From: Desulfoscipio geothermicus | Lineage (GTDB): Bacteria > Bacillota > Desulfotomaculia > Desulfotomaculales > Desulfallaceae | Assembly: GCA_016841905.1 (NCBI GenBank) | Contig: JAENYF010000018.1 | Location: forward strand, 1 to 58,890 | Length of the DNA: 58,890 bases | Reading direction: 5' to 3' | Shown here: in pieces, positions 17,604 to 26,702 of the stretch | Numbering within the stretch: position 1 is the stretch's first letter | How the letters are laid out: the number at the start of each line of letters is the position of its first letter | Notes under the pieces: generated by a model | What the model saw: the letters and a program-made list of their open reading frames with translations, nothing else | The model's database searches: none | What the model was told of the DNA's origin: nothing | Program-made: the position numbers and the translations under genes

Positions 17604-20411
17604 ATGATGGATTACGGGAAGACGCTTAATTTACCTAAAACAGACTTTCCCATGCGGGGCAATTTGCCGCAGCGGGAGCCGGAAATCATGCAATTTTGGG
17701 AGCAAAACGATATTTACCACCAGGTGCAGCAGCACAACAGCGGTAAGCCTAAATTTATCCTGCATGACGGACCGCCCTACGCCAACGGCCATATTCACCT
17801 GGGGCACACATTAAATAAGGTACTTAAGGATATCATTGTTAAATACCACTCGATGACGGGCTACGATGCCCCTTATGTACCGGGCTGGGATACCCACGGT
17901 CTGCCCATCGAACAGCAGGCCATAAAAAACTTGGGTCTGAACCGCCATGCTGTTGATACGGTTGAATTTCGGAAAAAGTGCAAGGATTACGCGCTGCAGT
18001 TTGTAGACATCCAGCGGGAAGAATTTAAACGCCTGGGCGTGCGGGGAGATTGGGAGCATCCCTATGTAACTTTGATGCCGCATTTCGAAGCCCGCCAAAT
18101 CGGCGTGTTTGGGGAAATGGCCAAACGAGGCTACATTTACAAAGGTTTAAAGCCGGTGTACTGGTGTGCTACTTGTGAAACCGCCTTGGCCGAGGCTGAG
18201 GTAGAATACGCCGACAAAAAATCACCCTCAATTTATGTTAAATTCCAAGTACTGGATGGCAAGGGTATTTTACCGGTGGAAGATACTTATGTAGTGATCT
18301 GGACCACCACTCCTTGGACGCTGCTGGCTAACATGGCCATTACCTTGCACCCGGACTATGATTATATTCTTATCGAGCTGGATGGCCAAAAGATGCTCAT
18401 TGCCAAAGAGCTTAAGGACGCTTTTTTACATGAAACCGGTTTAGCAGATGGAAAAATTAGCGGCCGGTACAAAGGGAAAGACTTAGAAGGCATTGTCTGC
18501 AGGCATCCATTTATCGACCGCGACTCAGTGATTATTCTGGGCGACCATGTCACGTTGGATGCAGGCACAGGTTGCGTGCACACTGCTCCCGGGCACGGTC
18601 ACGAAGACTATTTGGTGGGTTTGAAATATAATTTGCCCATTCTTTCACCTGTGGACGGCCGGGGTCGGTTTACAGATGAGGCCGGTCAATTTGCCGGGCA
18701 AATATATCATGAAGCCAACGATAGTATCCTGGAAACCCTCCTGGGCAAAAACGCATTAATCAAGTCCGACAAAATCAGCCACCAGTACCCCCACTGCTGG
18801 CGTTGTAAAAAACCGGTATTTTTCCGGGCTACCGAGCAGTGGTTTGCTTCCATTGACGGTTTCCGCCAGACAGCCCTTGATGAAATAGACAAAGTTAGCT
18901 GGATTCCCACCTGGGGCCGGGACAGAATTCATAATATGGTGGCTAACCGGGGCGACTGGTGTATTTCCCGGCAGCGCACCTGGGGGGTACCCATTCCCAT
19001 ATTTTATTGCAAAGCTTGTAATAAGGAAATCGTCAATGACGAAACCATCAGCCGGTTGCAAATTCTGTTCCGGGAACATGGCTCAGACGTTTGGTTTGCC
19101 CGGGAAGCGGCAGAACTGGTACCACCGGGACTAACCTGCCCGGACTGTGGTGCTGCGGAATTTACTAAAGAAACCGATATCATGGATGTGTGGTTTGACA
19201 GTGGCTCCAGCCACCTGGCTGTACTGGATGAGCCGGACATCTGGCCCGACCTTAGCTGGCCGGCTGATTTATACTTGGAGGGCAGTGACCAGCACCGCGG
19301 CTGGTTTAACTCCTCGCTGAGCACATCGGTGGCGGTGACGGGGCAGGCTCCCTACCGGGCGGTGCTTACCCATGGCTTTTTGGTGGACGAAAATGGCCGC
19401 AAAATGAGTAAGTCACTGGGCAATGTAGTTGATCCGTTAAAAGTAATTAAGCAAATGGGTGCCGATATCTTGCGCCTCTGGGTTTCTTCGGCGGATTACC
19501 GGAGTGACTTGGCGGTGTCGCCAAACATTCTTAAACAATTAACCGAGGCCTACCGTAAAATTAGAAATACTTGCCGGTTTATGATGGGCAATCTATATGA
19601 CTTCAAGCCCGAACAGGACAGTGTGCCGTATGAAAGAATGGCGGAGCTTGATCGCTATGCTATGTTAAAGCTGCAGCGGCTAATTGAGCGGGTGCTTGAA
19701 GCCTACAGTAGTTACGAATTTCATGTGGTCTATCACGCCATCCACCATTATTGCACGGTGGATATGAGCAACCAGTACCTGGACATCATTAAAGACCGGC
19801 TATACTGCGAAGAAGCGGATTCTGAGCAGCGCCGCTCCGCTCAAACGGTGATGAACCATTCACTGCACACACTGGTACGCTTGCTGGCTCCTATACTGGC
19901 TTTCACTACTGAAGAGATGTGGAATTACATCCCCAAAGCGGCGGATGCTCCGGTCAGTGTCCAGCTAACCGATATGCCGGAAGCGGACGACCGGTATCTG
20001 GATGCGGCTCTGGAAGAAAAATGGGGACAGCTGATGAAATTGCGTGGTCTGGTGACCAGGGTGTTAGAAAAAGCCCGCCAGGAAAAGATCATCGGCAATG
20101 CCCTGGAAGCCAGGATACACCTGTACGCCGACGATAAAATGACCGAGCTGATTAAACCCTACTACCAGGATCTGGCTATGCTATTCATTGTTTCCGGGGT
20201 TACCCTGCATGCATTTGCCGAGCGGACCACAGCGTCTATGGAAAGCGACGAACTTACCGGCCTGGCCGTAGGCGTATCCCGGGCTGCCGGTGCCAAGTGC
20301 TCCCGCTGCTGGATGTATCACGAACAGGTAGGTCAACACACCGCACATCCTGAGACCTGCCCCCGCTGTGCTGAGGTACTGGAACATACCGGTAAAACCG
20401 GTATTGAGTAG
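17604..20411 (+). CDS. ileS: Isoleucyl-tRNA synthetase
   Basis: IleRS charges tRNA-Ile and edits valine. The class I signatures are HLGH (in ANGHIHLGHT, near residue 62) and KMSKS (in ENGRKMSKSLGN, near residue 603). The editing domain lies between them (WTTTPWTL), and the C-terminal zinc knuckle has CSRCW and CPRC. At 935 residues it is the long bacterial type. The ATG at 17604 follows GAGGTG; the next codon is also ATG and could serve. A T-box leader controls it. Confidence 0.98.
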   Translation: MMDYGKTLNLPKTDFPMRGNLPQREPEIMQFWEQNDIYHQVQQHNSGKPKFILHDGPPYANGHIHLGHTLNKVLKDIIVKYHSMTGYDAPYVPGWDTHGLPIEQQAIKNLGLNRHAVDTVEFRKKCKDYALQFVDIQREEFKRLGVRGDWEHPYVTLMPHFEARQIGVFGEMAKRGYIYKGLKPVYWCATCETALAEAEVEYADKKSPSIYVKFQVLDGKGILPVEDTYVVIWTTTPWTLLANMAITLHPDYDYILIELDGQKMLIAKELKDAFLHETGLADGKISGRYKGKDLEGIVCRHPFIDRDSVIILGDHVTLDAGTGCVHTAPGHGHEDYLVGLKYNLPILSPVDGRGRFTDEAGQFAGQIYHEANDSILETLLGKNALIKSDKISHQYPHCWRCKKPVFFRATEQWFASIDGFRQTALDEIDKVSWIPTWGRDRIHNMVANRGDWCISRQRTWGVPIPIFYCKACNKEIVNDETISRLQILFREHGSDVWFAREAAELVPPGLTCPDCGAAEFTKETDIMDVWFDSGSSHLAVLDEPDIWPDLSWPADLYLEGSDQHRGWFNSSLSTSVAVTGQAPYRAVLTHGFLVDENGRKMSKSLGNVVDPLKVIKQMGADILRLWVSSADYRSDLAVSPNILKQLTEAYRKIRNTCRFMMGNLYDFKPEQDSVPYERMAELDRYAMLKLQRLIERVLEAYSSYEFHVVYHAIHHYCTVDMSNQYLDIIKDRLYCEEADSEQRRSAQTVMNHSLHTLVRLLAPILAFTTEEMWNYIPKAADAPVSVQLTDMPEADDRYLDAALEEKWGQLMKLRGLVTRVLEKARQEKIIGNALEARIHLYADDKMTELIKPYYQDLAMLFIVSGVTLHAFAERTTASMESDELTGLAVGVSRAAGAKCSRCWMYHEQVGQHTAHPETCPRCAEVLEHTGKTGIE

Positions 20412-20474
20412 TTTACGGTAAAAATTTACAAGTATCCGGATTACTTTCCCTACTGCTTGGGGATGCTGTAAAAT

Positions 20475-20510
20475 AAGAAGCGGTCTGCCAGCCGGCAGAT
20501 CGCTTCTTTA
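20475..20510. terminator. Bidirectional terminator between ileS and the deacetylase gene
   Basis: AAGAAGCGGTCTGCC and GGCAGATCGCTTCTT form a long stem with a 4-base loop and one G-T pair. The flanks are A-rich on one side and T-rich on the other, so it can stop transcripts from both convergent genes. Confidence 0.85.
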
Positions 20511-20565
20511 AATATTTGTTTTTATAACAGTTTAAGTGCCGGCTTGCCTAATGATGCTAAGATAA

Positions 20566-21573
20566 CTATACTGTCGGCTGTGCCAGGTTATGGTTTAACA
20601 ATTCAGAGACAGTTACCGGTTCGAGACCGCGCTCCCTTAATTTCTGGATAATGACCGGCAAAGCCTTTAGCGTGTTGGGGTGACCTTCATGCAGCAGGAT
20701 AATTGAACCTGGTTGAACTTGCCCGAGTACGCTCGCTACAATGTACTCCGGGGGAGGATCCTCCCAGTCACGCGGGTCAACATCCCAGATAATTACTTGA
20801 TAGCTGAGCTCTTTCGCTACTGCCAGTATTGTATCATTGCGTATGCCATAAGGGGGTCGGAACAGGTTAACCTGTTGGCCTAAATTAATCTGAACCTGGT
20901 ATTCTGCAAGGCTCAGGTCTTCGCTGATTTCGTCTGCCGTTAGCTTGTCCAACCTGGCGTGTCGCCAGGAATGGCTGCCAATTTCACTGCCATAGCGTAA
21001 CACTTTACCAGCCAACTCGGGATACTGATTTATATTTTGGCCAACCATAAAAAAAGTAGCCCGGACATTGAACTCGTCCAATACTGCCAGATATTGCGCG
21101 GTCATTTGGGGAATAGGACCATCGTCAAAGGTTATGGCTACCAGATTATTAACACCATTTACTCTTCTAATTAGCTGGTCGGATAACTGGTTAATTGACT
21201 GCTCCGGAGGTGCCGGCGTTACCGGCGGGGATAAGCTTGCCTGGGGCTCGATTATGTCCTCCGGGTTTGATTGCTCGGTTGGCTCACCAACAGCAGTGGC
21301 AATTTGGCCGGTGCCGGATGTAGTGGCTTGTTCCGGTAAGTCGTTATTATTAACCGACTGTTGTGGGGGTTGGTCAGGTTGACCGGTCTGCTGATTAATA
21401 GTTTGTTTAACTTCGGGAGATGCTTGAGCCTGCCCGCTTATTTTTACCCCGTTTATTTGCACAGTAGAGCTGGACGGGGCATGGGCAAAGGTAGAAAAAA
21501 AGAACAAAAAACAAAGACAAACACCCAGTATTGACATAACCCCAGCAAAAATGCGTAAGATTAAAGATGGCAT
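20566..21573 (-). CDS. Polysaccharide deacetylase (NodB-type)
   Basis: This is a carbohydrate esterase family 4 deacetylase, which removes N-acetyl groups from peptidoglycan or chitin-like glycans. A signal peptide or anchor helix (ILRIFAGVMSILGVCLCFLF) is followed by a Q/P-rich linker of about 110 residues. The NodB domain then has the metal motifs TFDDGP and HSWRH and the later RPPYG and LLHEGHP blocks. It should act outside the cell on the wall or on spore cortex. It is convergent with ileS and has its own transcript. Confidence 0.92.
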   Translation of the reverse strand: MPSLILRIFAGVMSILGVCLCFLFFFSTFAHAPSSSTVQINGVKISGQAQASPEVKQTINQQTGQPDQPPQQSVNNNDLPEQATTSGTGQIATAVGEPTEQSNPEDIIEPQASLSPPVTPAPPEQSINQLSDQLIRRVNGVNNLVAITFDDGPIPQMTAQYLAVLDEFNVRATFFMVGQNINQYPELAGKVLRYGSEIGSHSWRHARLDKLTADEISEDLSLAEYQVQINLGQQVNLFRPPYGIRNDTILAVAKELSYQVIIWDVDPRDWEDPPPEYIVASVLGQVQPGSIILLHEGHPNTLKALPVIIQKLRERGLEPVTVSELLNHNLAQPTV

Positions 21574-21736
21574 AAACCTACTTCCTCTCCAGGATAATCT
21601 GCCCGCTCTACATAATAAGACGAATTATTTAGTTATTTGTTGCATTATATCACAGTTTGCTTGAAAAATTTTGAAGGTTTTAATAACCTTTAATGGTATT
21701 TAAACAGTTAGTAATATTTAAAGCGAGGTGTTGTAA

Positions 21737-22921
21737 GTGAGGCTAACACCGGCAGGAGAACTGACCAGGCGGGTTGCCGCCTTGCAAGAGTTACTACGGC
21801 AAAAGGGTATTGGCGGCGCGTTAATCATGGAAAACACAGATATGTTTTATTTTGCCGGCACCACCCAGCGCGGTCATCTGTTTATTCCCGCTGAGGGCAA
21901 GCCTGTATTAACGGTCAAGAAAAGCTTTGCCCGTGCCCGGGGAGAATCGGCATTGGATGAGATTATCCCTCTGGCTAACGTGAAGGCTTTGCCTAAAGTA
22001 TTGAGTGAGTATGGTTATGATAACATCACTACCCTGGGGTTTGAACTGGATGTGGTGCCGGTGGCCTTGTTCCAGCTTTATCAAAAGCTGTTTAAGGCCG
22101 TTCAAATTGTGGATATCAGCGGGTTGATCCGGACCGTGCGCATGGTTAAGTCAGCGTATGAGCTGGAGCTGCTCCGGGATGCTGCCCGGCTGAATTACAC
22201 TCTTTATTCGCAAATTAAAGACTATCTAAAAGAGGGGATAACCGAGCTAGAATTAGCGGGTCAGCTGGAGGCAGTGTATCGCCTGGCGGGTCATGAGGGC
22301 GTGGTGAGAATGCGGGGTTTTAACCAGGATGTTTCTTATGGCCATATCCTGTCGGGCACAAATGGAGCCATACCCAGCAGTATGGAAAGTCCCACCGGGG
22401 GTCCCGGGGTGAGCATTACTTTTCCCCAGGGTGCGGGCTATAAAAAGATCGCCAGAAATGAGCCCGTCATGATCGACTATGTAGCGGTTCGAGACGGCTA
22501 TCTGGCAGACATGACTCGGATATTTTGTATCGGCGGGCTGCCCGATAAACTCGTTCAAGCTTATGAGACAGCTTGCCGCATTCAAGAGACTGTCCAGCAA
22601 ATGGCTGTGCCGGGCGTAATGTGCGATGACGTTTATCGGCAGGCAAGCACCATAGCTGCTGCATCAGGGTACGGGGAATATTTTATGGGCTATCCCGAGC
22701 CGGTGCCTTTTCTCGGGCATGGAGTGGGTATAGAGCTCAACGAATGGCCGGTGCTGGCACCAGGATTTAAAATCCCGCTGGAAAAGGGCATGGTGATTGC
22801 TATAGAACCAAAATTCGTTTTCCCCGAAGGCGTTGTGGGGATAGAAAACACGTATGTCGTCGGGGAAAATGGACTGGAAACCTTGACGCTGTTTGATGAA
22901 AAGATCATTTATCTGGAGTAA
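21737..22921 (+). CDS. M24 family Xaa-Pro-type aminopeptidase
   Basis: This is a pita-bread-fold metallopeptidase (creatinase N-terminal plus M24 catalytic domain), 394 residues. Metal ligands are visible in MIDYVAVRDGYLADMTRIF (two Asp), GHGVGIELNEWP (His) and GMVIAIEPKF (Glu), followed by a final Glu in GVVGIENTYVV. The likely role is cleavage of Xaa-Pro peptides. The start is GTG after GCGAGGTG. It is monocistronic, divergent from the deacetylase gene. Confidence 0.92.
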   Translation: MRLTPAGELTRRVAALQELLRQKGIGGALIMENTDMFYFAGTTQRGHLFIPAEGKPVLTVKKSFARARGESALDEIIPLANVKALPKVLSEYGYDNITTLGFELDVVPVALFQLYQKLFKAVQIVDISGLIRTVRMVKSAYELELLRDAARLNYTLYSQIKDYLKEGITELELAGQLEAVYRLAGHEGVVRMRGFNQDVSYGHILSGTNGAIPSSMESPTGGPGVSITFPQGAGYKKIARNEPVMIDYVAVRDGYLADMTRIFCIGGLPDKLVQAYETACRIQETVQQMAVPGVMCDDVYRQASTIAAASGYGEYFMGYPEPVPFLGHGVGIELNEWPVLAPGFKIPLEKGMVIAIEPKFVFPEGVVGIENTYVVGENGLETLTLFDEKIIYLE

Positions 22922-22927
22922 TAACAG

Positions 22928-23074
22928 TTAATCGCCGGACTCCTTTTCTGCGTTAAAGGCAGCTAAGGGGTCCGTTTCTTCACCCTGGGCGGTATTCAGG
23001 TTGTCCAGTCCAGGTCCGTACTTAGTATCAGGCCGGGGTATAAATTCCGCGCCATACTCCTTTTTATGAGCCAT
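22928..23074 (-). CDS. Small hypothetical protein (48 aa)
   Basis: A 48-residue polar protein begins with MAHKKEYGAEFIPRPDTKYG and ends in an acidic tail. It is preceded by an excellent Shine-Dalgarno, GGAGGTGAAATTA, before the ATG. I recognise no domain. It lies between the M24 peptidase and the M29 aminopeptidase and runs in the direction of the latter. The ribosome site and codon use make it a credible gene. Confidence 0.65.
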   Translation of the reverse strand: MAHKKEYGAEFIPRPDTKYGPGLDNLNTAQGEETDPLAAFNAEKESGD

Positions 23075-23145
23075 TAATTTCACCTCCAGCATAGCAATTA
23101 ACCAAACCGGCGGTATTTATGCTGTAAATATTGTGTTTTTAATCA

Positions 23146-24261
23146 TCACTTCAAGTTTTCCGGATTTAAACCCTCAAGTTCTTTTACAACGAACCGGCCG
23201 TCTTTTCTAACCAGTGCATCATCAAAATAAATTTCACCACCGCCATACTCGGGTGTTTGGATGCAGACCAGGTCCCAGTGAATGGCAGATTTGTTGTTAT
23301 TGAAGCATTCATCATAGGCGCTGCCCGGAGTAAAATGAAAGGAGCCGGCTATTTTTTCATCAAACAAGGTGTCCTTCATGGGCTTAGTAATGTACGGGTT
23401 AACACCCAGGGCAAATTCACCGATATACCTGGCCCCTTCATCGGTATCCAGAACTTTGTTGAGCCGCTCCGGGTCGTTGGCTGTTGCTTTGACTATTTGC
23501 CCGTTTTTGAATTCCAGCCTGATTTGCTCATAAACAAACCCTTGGTACTGGGACGGGGTATTATAAGTTATATAACCGTTTACCGAATCCTTAACCGGTG
23601 CCGAGTAAACCTCACCGTCAGGGATATTCCTTTCGCCGGAGCATTTGATTGCCGGCAGGCCTTTGATGGAGAAGGTTAAAGCAGTATTGCGACCGGTAAT
23701 TTTAACTCGATCAGTGCGTTCCATTAATTCAACCAACGGCCCCATAGCCCTGGACATTTTGGCGTAATCAAGGTTGCAGACATTGAAGTAATAGTCTTCA
23801 AACGCTTCTGTGCTGGTAACGGCTTGTTGAGCCATGGACGGTGACGGGTATCTTAAGACAACCCACTTGGTTTTAGCCACCCGAATATTTTCGTGCACCA
23901 CTTTGAAGAAGTATTTATTGTATAAATCCATTTTTTCCGAGGGCACATCTGCTAGTTCAGAACTATTTCCCCCCGAGCGGATACCGATATAGGCCTCCAT
24001 TTCATTCATCCTGACTGCTTCGAAATGAGCACGCATTTTGACCTGCTCTTCTCCCGCGCCCAGCAGCCAGGCCCTTTCGATGGAGCTGTCCTTTAATGAA
24101 ACAAAGGGCAGGCCGCCAACGCGATATGTCTCCTTTATTAACTCTTTTACCAATGGACTCTCAAAGCCAGTGTTTTCAATTAATACTTTTTCCCCGCGCT
24201 GTAATTCACAAGAATAGCGGATCAGGTTTTGAGCTAATACTGTAATCCGCGAATCTACCAT
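23146..24261 (-). CDS. M29 family aminopeptidase (thermophilic metalloprotease AmpS type)
   Basis: This 371-residue protein belongs to the M29 aminopeptidases, dimeric metallo-enzymes that remove N-terminal residues. The N-terminal block RYSCELQRGEKVLIE is typical. The catalytic half shows KCSGERNIPDGEVYSAP, GEFALGVNP and a late HWDLV, the expected metal-binding positions. AAGGAGAGG precedes the ATG. A 3' scar of a similar gene is at 26134-26185, so the organism probably once had a second copy here. Confidence 0.93.
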   Translation of the reverse strand: MVDSRITVLAQNLIRYSCELQRGEKVLIENTGFESPLVKELIKETYRVGGLPFVSLKDSSIERAWLLGAGEEQVKMRAHFEAVRMNEMEAYIGIRSGGNSSELADVPSEKMDLYNKYFFKVVHENIRVAKTKWVVLRYPSPSMAQQAVTSTEAFEDYYFNVCNLDYAKMSRAMGPLVELMERTDRVKITGRNTALTFSIKGLPAIKCSGERNIPDGEVYSAPVKDSVNGYITYNTPSQYQGFVYEQIRLEFKNGQIVKATANDPERLNKVLDTDEGARYIGEFALGVNPYITKPMKDTLFDEKIAGSFHFTPGSAYDECFNNNKSAIHWDLVCIQTPEYGGGEIYFDDALVRKDGRFVVKELEGLNPENLK

Positions 24262-24537
24262 AAAAATCCTCTCCTTACTTTTTTGGCAATCTCATAAATC
24301 TGACTAGCAAGATATTGATTATAGTTTACTTTTATTTAGATTTTTTGCATTGAAAGCACTAATGGTCTATTGCAGATGGTCTCATACATTATATTTTACT
24401 ACATTTTTTAGCACCATACCTTTATTATGTTTGAATGCTATTAAGCGATCCTTGATATTTTTTAGCGTATACGGTTGATGGCTATAATTGCAGTAATAGG
24501 TTATACTTAAGGTGATGAGTGAATGGAGGTAGTTTGA

Positions 24538-24657
24538 ATGGGTGATAAAAGTCCTAAAAACATTGAAAAAAGGAAGAAGAAAGCTGAAAAGAATGCTGCA
24601 AAGAAAGCTATTTCTCCAATATCTTCGTTGTTAAAGTCAGTGGATAAGCCCAAATAA
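24538..24657 (+). CDS. Small basic hypothetical protein (39 aa)
   Basis: A 39-residue lysine-rich peptide (MGDKSPKNIEKRKKKAEKN, then SPISSLLKSVDKPK) follows a TGGAGGT ribosome site and is closed by a strong terminator. Small basic proteins beginning MGDKSP are common in Firmicutes, but I know no function. The gap upstream (24262-24537) shows no other gene. Confidence 0.65.
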   Translation: MGDKSPKNIEKRKKKAEKNAAKKAISPISSLLKSVDKPK

Positions 24658-24720
24658 TTTTATGATGTTGATAAATTGGGTTAAAGAGTCTTGCTAAAAT
24701 ATTGCTTGAAATTATATTGC

Positions 24721-24744
24721 AAAAAAGTCCGTCTGGACTTTTTT
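24721..24744 (+). terminator. Rho-independent terminator
   Basis: AAAAAAGTCC and GGACTTTTTT form a perfect hairpin with a 4-base loop. It ends the small basic protein transcript. Confidence 0.9.
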
Positions 24745-24881
24745 GTTTATTGAACAGTTAGTTTTTGAGGCGTAAAGACAAGGCTCTAATCATTTAAGGA
24801 GTTGTTAATAATTTGTAGATTAGTAATGGTTATTTTATTATTAACTTTTACAATGGGTCTACATTAAAAGGAAGTGTTTAT

Positions 24882-26126
24882 ATACATAAGGATAAAAATA
24901 TAACAGTTGGAATTGGTTTTGCAACTGGGAGAAAGAGTTTTCAAAAGGTACTAAGAACCACCATATACAATTGGAAGGAATCAGGTTTGGTGGAAAACGA
25001 AAGAATCAGTTTAAATCTTTTTGTCGCATATGATCTTAATTATCGCAAAACTAAAATAACTGATTATACCAATATAAACGCAGGACTAGTCGAGCAGATT
25101 GATAGTAGAAAATTTATTGGAAGCTTCACTATAAGAGAAGAAATTAACTATTTAATTAGAGAAAACGTCATCAATCTTAATGAAGCTCACTTGATTTTTG
25201 GTAGAGGATATGCAGCCAAGCGTAATGCTGTGCTATATTTCGCTATTAAGAACAAAATGGATTACCTGGTTTTTTTGGACGACGACGAATACCCGATGGC
25301 AGTGACCAATACGCGCAATACTGCAATTTGGGGAGGGCAGCATGTTCTCGTAGATCATCTTCAATATCTCTTTCAATCGGACATTACCAACGGACATCAT
25401 TGCGGCTATATATCGCCTATTCCCTACATGGATTTTAATGACACTATGACCGAAACGGATTTTCGTTTATTTATTGAGGCTATCAGCAATGATATTATCA
25501 ACTGGGATACCTTGAAAACTATTATGAGAAACGGCGGGGTAACATATGCTGATACAAATATATTGACCAGCGAAAACGCTATAGAGGTGCAAGAAATAAA
25601 CCATACAAAATTCATCTCAGGATCTAACCTGGGTATTAACCTTACTGATTCAAGCCGTGTTTTCCCGTTTTACAATCCACCTGGAGCTAGGGGAGAGGAT
25701 ACGTTTTTAAGTACCTGTCTAGGCGAACGTAAAGTATTGCGCGTGCCATGCTATACATTCCATGACGGGTTTTCTGCTTATAATCACCTTTTAGAGGGTG
25801 TACTACCGATCCGATTGAAGTTTATCAAAGCTGATACCGAACTGATTACTACTCGTTTTTATATGGCCTGTATCGGTTGGATTCGTTATAAACCGTTACT
25901 GCTCTATATTACACAGCCGGATCGTTATGAGGAAAAGATTAAAGAGATACACGAACAGCTTAACGAGACATTGCCTAAAATCTGCGCCTATTTCGGAAAA
26001 CCTGATTTTATTAAAGTCGCAGCTGAATTAGAGAAATACCACAGGAATGTAAAAAAACATTATAAAGAATTCCTTGAAACGAAATGTATTTGGGCAAAAA
26101 TCATGGAACACTTTGCGCAATATTAG
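24882..26126 (+). CDS. GT-A fold glycosyltransferase-like protein with a non-standard start
   Basis: This protein has the features of a GT-A glycosyltransferase: a nucleotide-binding strand-helix (ITVGIGFATGRKSFQKVL), a helix GRGYAAKRNAVLYFA leading into LVFLDDDEYP with the DxD-type metal motif, and a later acidic GARGEDTF. Sugar donor and acceptor are unknown. The first TTG in frame (24987) would delete the first beta-strand and helix. The frame is open back to a stop at 24816, with no ATG, GTG or TTG upstream. ATA at 24882 lies 7 bases after AAAGGAAG and gives a full domain of 414 residues, so I use it as an inferred start. Confidence 0.75.
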   Translation: MHKDKNITVGIGFATGRKSFQKVLRTTIYNWKESGLVENERISLNLFVAYDLNYRKTKITDYTNINAGLVEQIDSRKFIGSFTIREEINYLIRENVINLNEAHLIFGRGYAAKRNAVLYFAIKNKMDYLVFLDDDEYPMAVTNTRNTAIWGGQHVLVDHLQYLFQSDITNGHHCGYISPIPYMDFNDTMTETDFRLFIEAISNDIINWDTLKTIMRNGGVTYADTNILTSENAIEVQEINHTKFISGSNLGINLTDSSRVFPFYNPPGARGEDTFLSTCLGERKVLRVPCYTFHDGFSAYNHLLEGVLPIRLKFIKADTELITTRFYMACIGWIRYKPLLLYITQPDRYEEKIKEIHEQLNETLPKICAYFGKPDFIKVAAELEKYHRNVKKHYKEFLETKCIWAKIMEHFAQY

Positions 26127-26133
26127 AGAGCTG

Positions 26134-26185
26134 TCATCGCAGGTTTTCCTGATTTAAACCCTCTAGATCTTTTATTGCAAGAAAG
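26134..26185 (-). pseudogene. 3' scar of a second M29 aminopeptidase gene
   Basis: Read on the minus strand these bases encode LAIKDLEGLNQENLR and a stop, matching the last residues of the intact enzyme 3 kb upstream (VVKELEGLNPENLK). Nothing else of the gene remains. It is the tail of a deleted paralogue. Confidence 0.65.
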
Positions 26186-26213
26186 TGTATTACTAATATT
26201 AAAAATGTTATTC

Positions 26214-26264
26214 TTGACTAAAGCATTACACCTGTAATAAAATTATTACAGGTGTAATGCTTTA
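26214..26264 (+). promoter_or_regulatory. Promoter overlapped by a 44-base perfect palindrome with two operator-like dyads
   Basis: TTGACT (26214-26219) and TAAAAT (26238-26243) make a promoter with an 18-base spacer. Two dyads of the form ATTACA-NN-TGTAAT lie at 26225-26238 and 26245-26258, 20 bases centre to centre. They are mirror images, forming a palindrome of 22-base arms. The first fills the spacer and the second covers the start region. The TACANNTGTA core is like BlaI/CopY boxes; here the likely regulator is the HTH protein just downstream. The palindrome could also form an RNA terminator. Confidence 0.65.
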
Positions 26265-26317
26265 TTTGTGAAAAGGAGTTTGAAAGCAATTGTTGCACTG
26301 TTAAGGGGGAATATGAA

Positions 26318-26698
26318 ATAAATGATAAAAAAAATCATCATATAGAGCCTCCTTCCGGAGATGACCTGGTCAAAATAATGGAGGCCCTGGCCAACCCGCA
26401 CCGGTTAAAAATCATTGCTTTGTTGGCAGGTAGGCGCATCCATGTCAGCCAGCTTGCCCGTGAGATGGTGATAAGTCGGCCCTTGCTATACATGCATTTA
26501 AAGCGTTTGGAAAGCGCTGGATTGGTGACCAGCAAAATGGAGTTATCCGAGGATGGGAAAGCAATGAACTTTTATGAATTGATACCATTTGCTATAGTAT
26601 TATCTTCGGAGACTATTGGGGAGGCAGTAAAGACACTCACTGTGCAGAAATCCGCCGGGACTGCACCGGGTACTAAAGGTAAAAAGGGGGATAATTAA
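26318..26698 (+). CDS. ArsR-like winged-helix transcriptional regulator
   Basis: This is a winged-helix regulator of ArsR/HTH_20 type. The DNA-binding part reads IMEALANPHRLKIIALLAG, then VSQLAREMVISRPLLYMHLKRLESAGLV. The first ATG in frame (26378) would remove the first helix and has no ribosome site. The reading frame continues upstream through DKKNHHIEPPSGDDLVKIM. An ATA at 26318 lies 7 bases after AAGGGGGA and is my inferred start (126 residues). Alternatively, an ATG at 26322 would be used if the run of eight A gained one base. A GNAT gene follows 4 bases later, probably in the same operon. Confidence 0.8.
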   Translation: MNDKKNHHIEPPSGDDLVKIMEALANPHRLKIIALLAGRRIHVSQLAREMVISRPLLYMHLKRLESAGLVTSKMELSEDGKAMNFYELIPFAIVLSSETIGEAVKTLTVQKSAGTAPGTKGKKGDN

Positions 26699-26702
26699 AT
26701 AA

